Below, piece by piece: positions 4,483 to 5,021 of a stretch of 5,021 nucleotides of DNA. The notes below the pieces were generated by a model, which was not told where the DNA came from, ran no database searches, and saw only the letters and a list, made by a program, of their open reading frames with translations. The stretch comes from Helicobacteraceae bacterium (lineage in GTDB: Bacteria > Campylobacterota > Campylobacteria > Campylobacterales > Sulfurimonadaceae). The position numbers and the translations under genes are program-made. Location: the NCBI GenBank assembly GCA_030613795.1, contig JAUWLG010000130.1, positions 1-5,021 of the forward strand, in the 5' to 3' direction. Numbering within the stretch: the stretch's first letter is position 1; each line of letters starts with the position of its first letter.

Positions 4483-5021
4483 ATGACACTATTTCCAGCA
4501 ATTGACCTAAAAGACGGTAAGGCAGTACGCCTCTCTAAAGGGTTGATGGAGAGTGCAAAGATATACTCAGATGAGCCTAGCGAACTGGTTAAAAGTTTTG
4601 AGAAGATGGGCGCTGAATGGGTTCACTTGGTGGACTTGAACGGTGCCTTTGCCGGTGAACCGGTGAACCATGAAGAGATCAAAAAGATCCGTGCAAACTG
4701 CAGTGTGAAACTAGAACTTGGCGGCGGTATCCGTGATGAAGAGACGATCAAACGTTACCTTGAACTGGGCATCGACCGTGTTATCTTAGGCTCGATCGCC
4801 GTGAAAGATCCGCAGTTTGTGAAAGAGATGGCAGCGAAGTACCCTATTGTTGTCGGGATCGACGCGATTGACGGCTATGTGGCTGTTGAAGGCTGGGGTG
4901 AGGTGAGTGAGATGAAAGCGACAGACTTGGCAAAAGTATTTGCAGAGGCCGGTGTTGAAGCTATTATCTGTACCGATGTCGGCCGTGACGGGATGCTGAC
5001 AGGCGTCAATGTTGACTTTAC
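4483..5021 (+). CDS. hisA: HisA, ProFAR isomerase, 5' part (cut by the window edge)
   Basis: Phosphoribosylformimino-5-aminoimidazole carboxamide ribotide isomerase, the (beta/alpha)8-barrel enzyme that opens the ribose of ProFAR to give PRFAR, the substrate of HisHF. The frame runs from ATG 4483 to the end of the window without a stop: 179 full codons plus two bases. The usual length is about 235-245 residues, so some 60 C-terminal residues lie outside. Features: [14 protein letters not shown] (4-17) with Asp8; [11 protein letters not shown] (48-58); [13 protein letters not shown] (78-89, first phosphate site); VILGSIAV (100-107); [14 protein letters not shown] (125-138) with Asp127; and [12 protein letters not shown] (163-174) with Thr164. 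Asp8, Asp127 and Thr164 match the catalytic positions known in Thermotoga HisA. The truncation is only the window border, not a mutation. It is the third gene of the PDC-hisH-hisA operon. Confidence 0.97.
   Translation, partial: MTLFPAIDLKDGKAVRLSKGLMESAKIYSDEPSELVKSFEKMGAEWVHLVDLNGAFAGEPVNHEEIKKIRANCSVKLELGGGIRDEETIKRYLELGIDRVILGSIAVKDPQFVKEMAAKYPIVVGIDAIDGYVAVEGWGEVSEMKATDLAKVFAEAGVEAIICTDVGRDGMLTGVNVDF

Noticed and set aside
4483..5021. Truncated hisA pseudogene
   Set aside because: The frame is intact to the last base and the missing part is simply beyond the window.

Overview
The window looks like a chromosomal segment of a Campylobacterota (epsilonproteobacterial) genome, probably a Sulfurimonas/Sulfurovum-type organism. 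This is an inference from the moderate G+C genes, a -10 element of the form GGCTATAAT with no recognisable -35 box, the hisH-hisA pair behind a PDC-sensor membrane protein, and a WaaC-type heptosyltransferase close by. No rRNA, complete tRNA, CRISPR array or insertion sequence is visible.

Layout. Bases 1-552 hold no convincing gene. They contain a G+C-rich cluster of small hairpins (11-78), a terminator-like stem plus T-run (117-179), a short sequence resembling the 3' end of a tRNA or tmRNA (213-236) followed by short tandem repeats, an AT-rich stretch with a doubtful 55-codon ORF (340-507), and a perfect 10-bp stem-loop (498-531). Next comes a polyprenyl-phosphate glycosyl-1-phosphate transferase of the WecA/MraY superfamily (553-1578, +). 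A 256-base gap between convergent genes (1579-1834) is filled with an array of small hairpins and degenerate direct repeats. The waaC-like heptosyltransferase I gene lies on the minus strand (1835-2842). After a divergent promoter region come three forward genes: a PDC-sensor/4-TM protein (2954-3865), hisH (3862-4473) and the 5' part of hisA (4483 to the window edge).

How the genes work together. The first two genes belong to envelope glycan synthesis. The WecA-like enzyme would load a sugar-1-phosphate onto undecaprenyl phosphate to start a surface polysaccharide, and WaaC would add the first heptose to Kdo of the lipopolysaccharide core. The three forward genes on the right form a tight operon: a 4-bp ATGA overlap joins the PDC protein to hisH, and hisH is 9 bases from hisA. 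HisA makes PRFAR, and HisH supplies ammonia to HisF (not in this window) to turn PRFAR into imidazole glycerol phosphate and AICAR.

The most unusual signals are the hairpin array at 1586-1834, where two copies of a hairpin keep a TGTTG loop while both arms change together; the similar hairpin cluster at the left edge with mutually exclusive stems; the PDC protein, whose sensor domain has no preceding membrane segment; and a possible tRNA/tmRNA-end attachment-site remnant. No complete new system can be claimed from this window.
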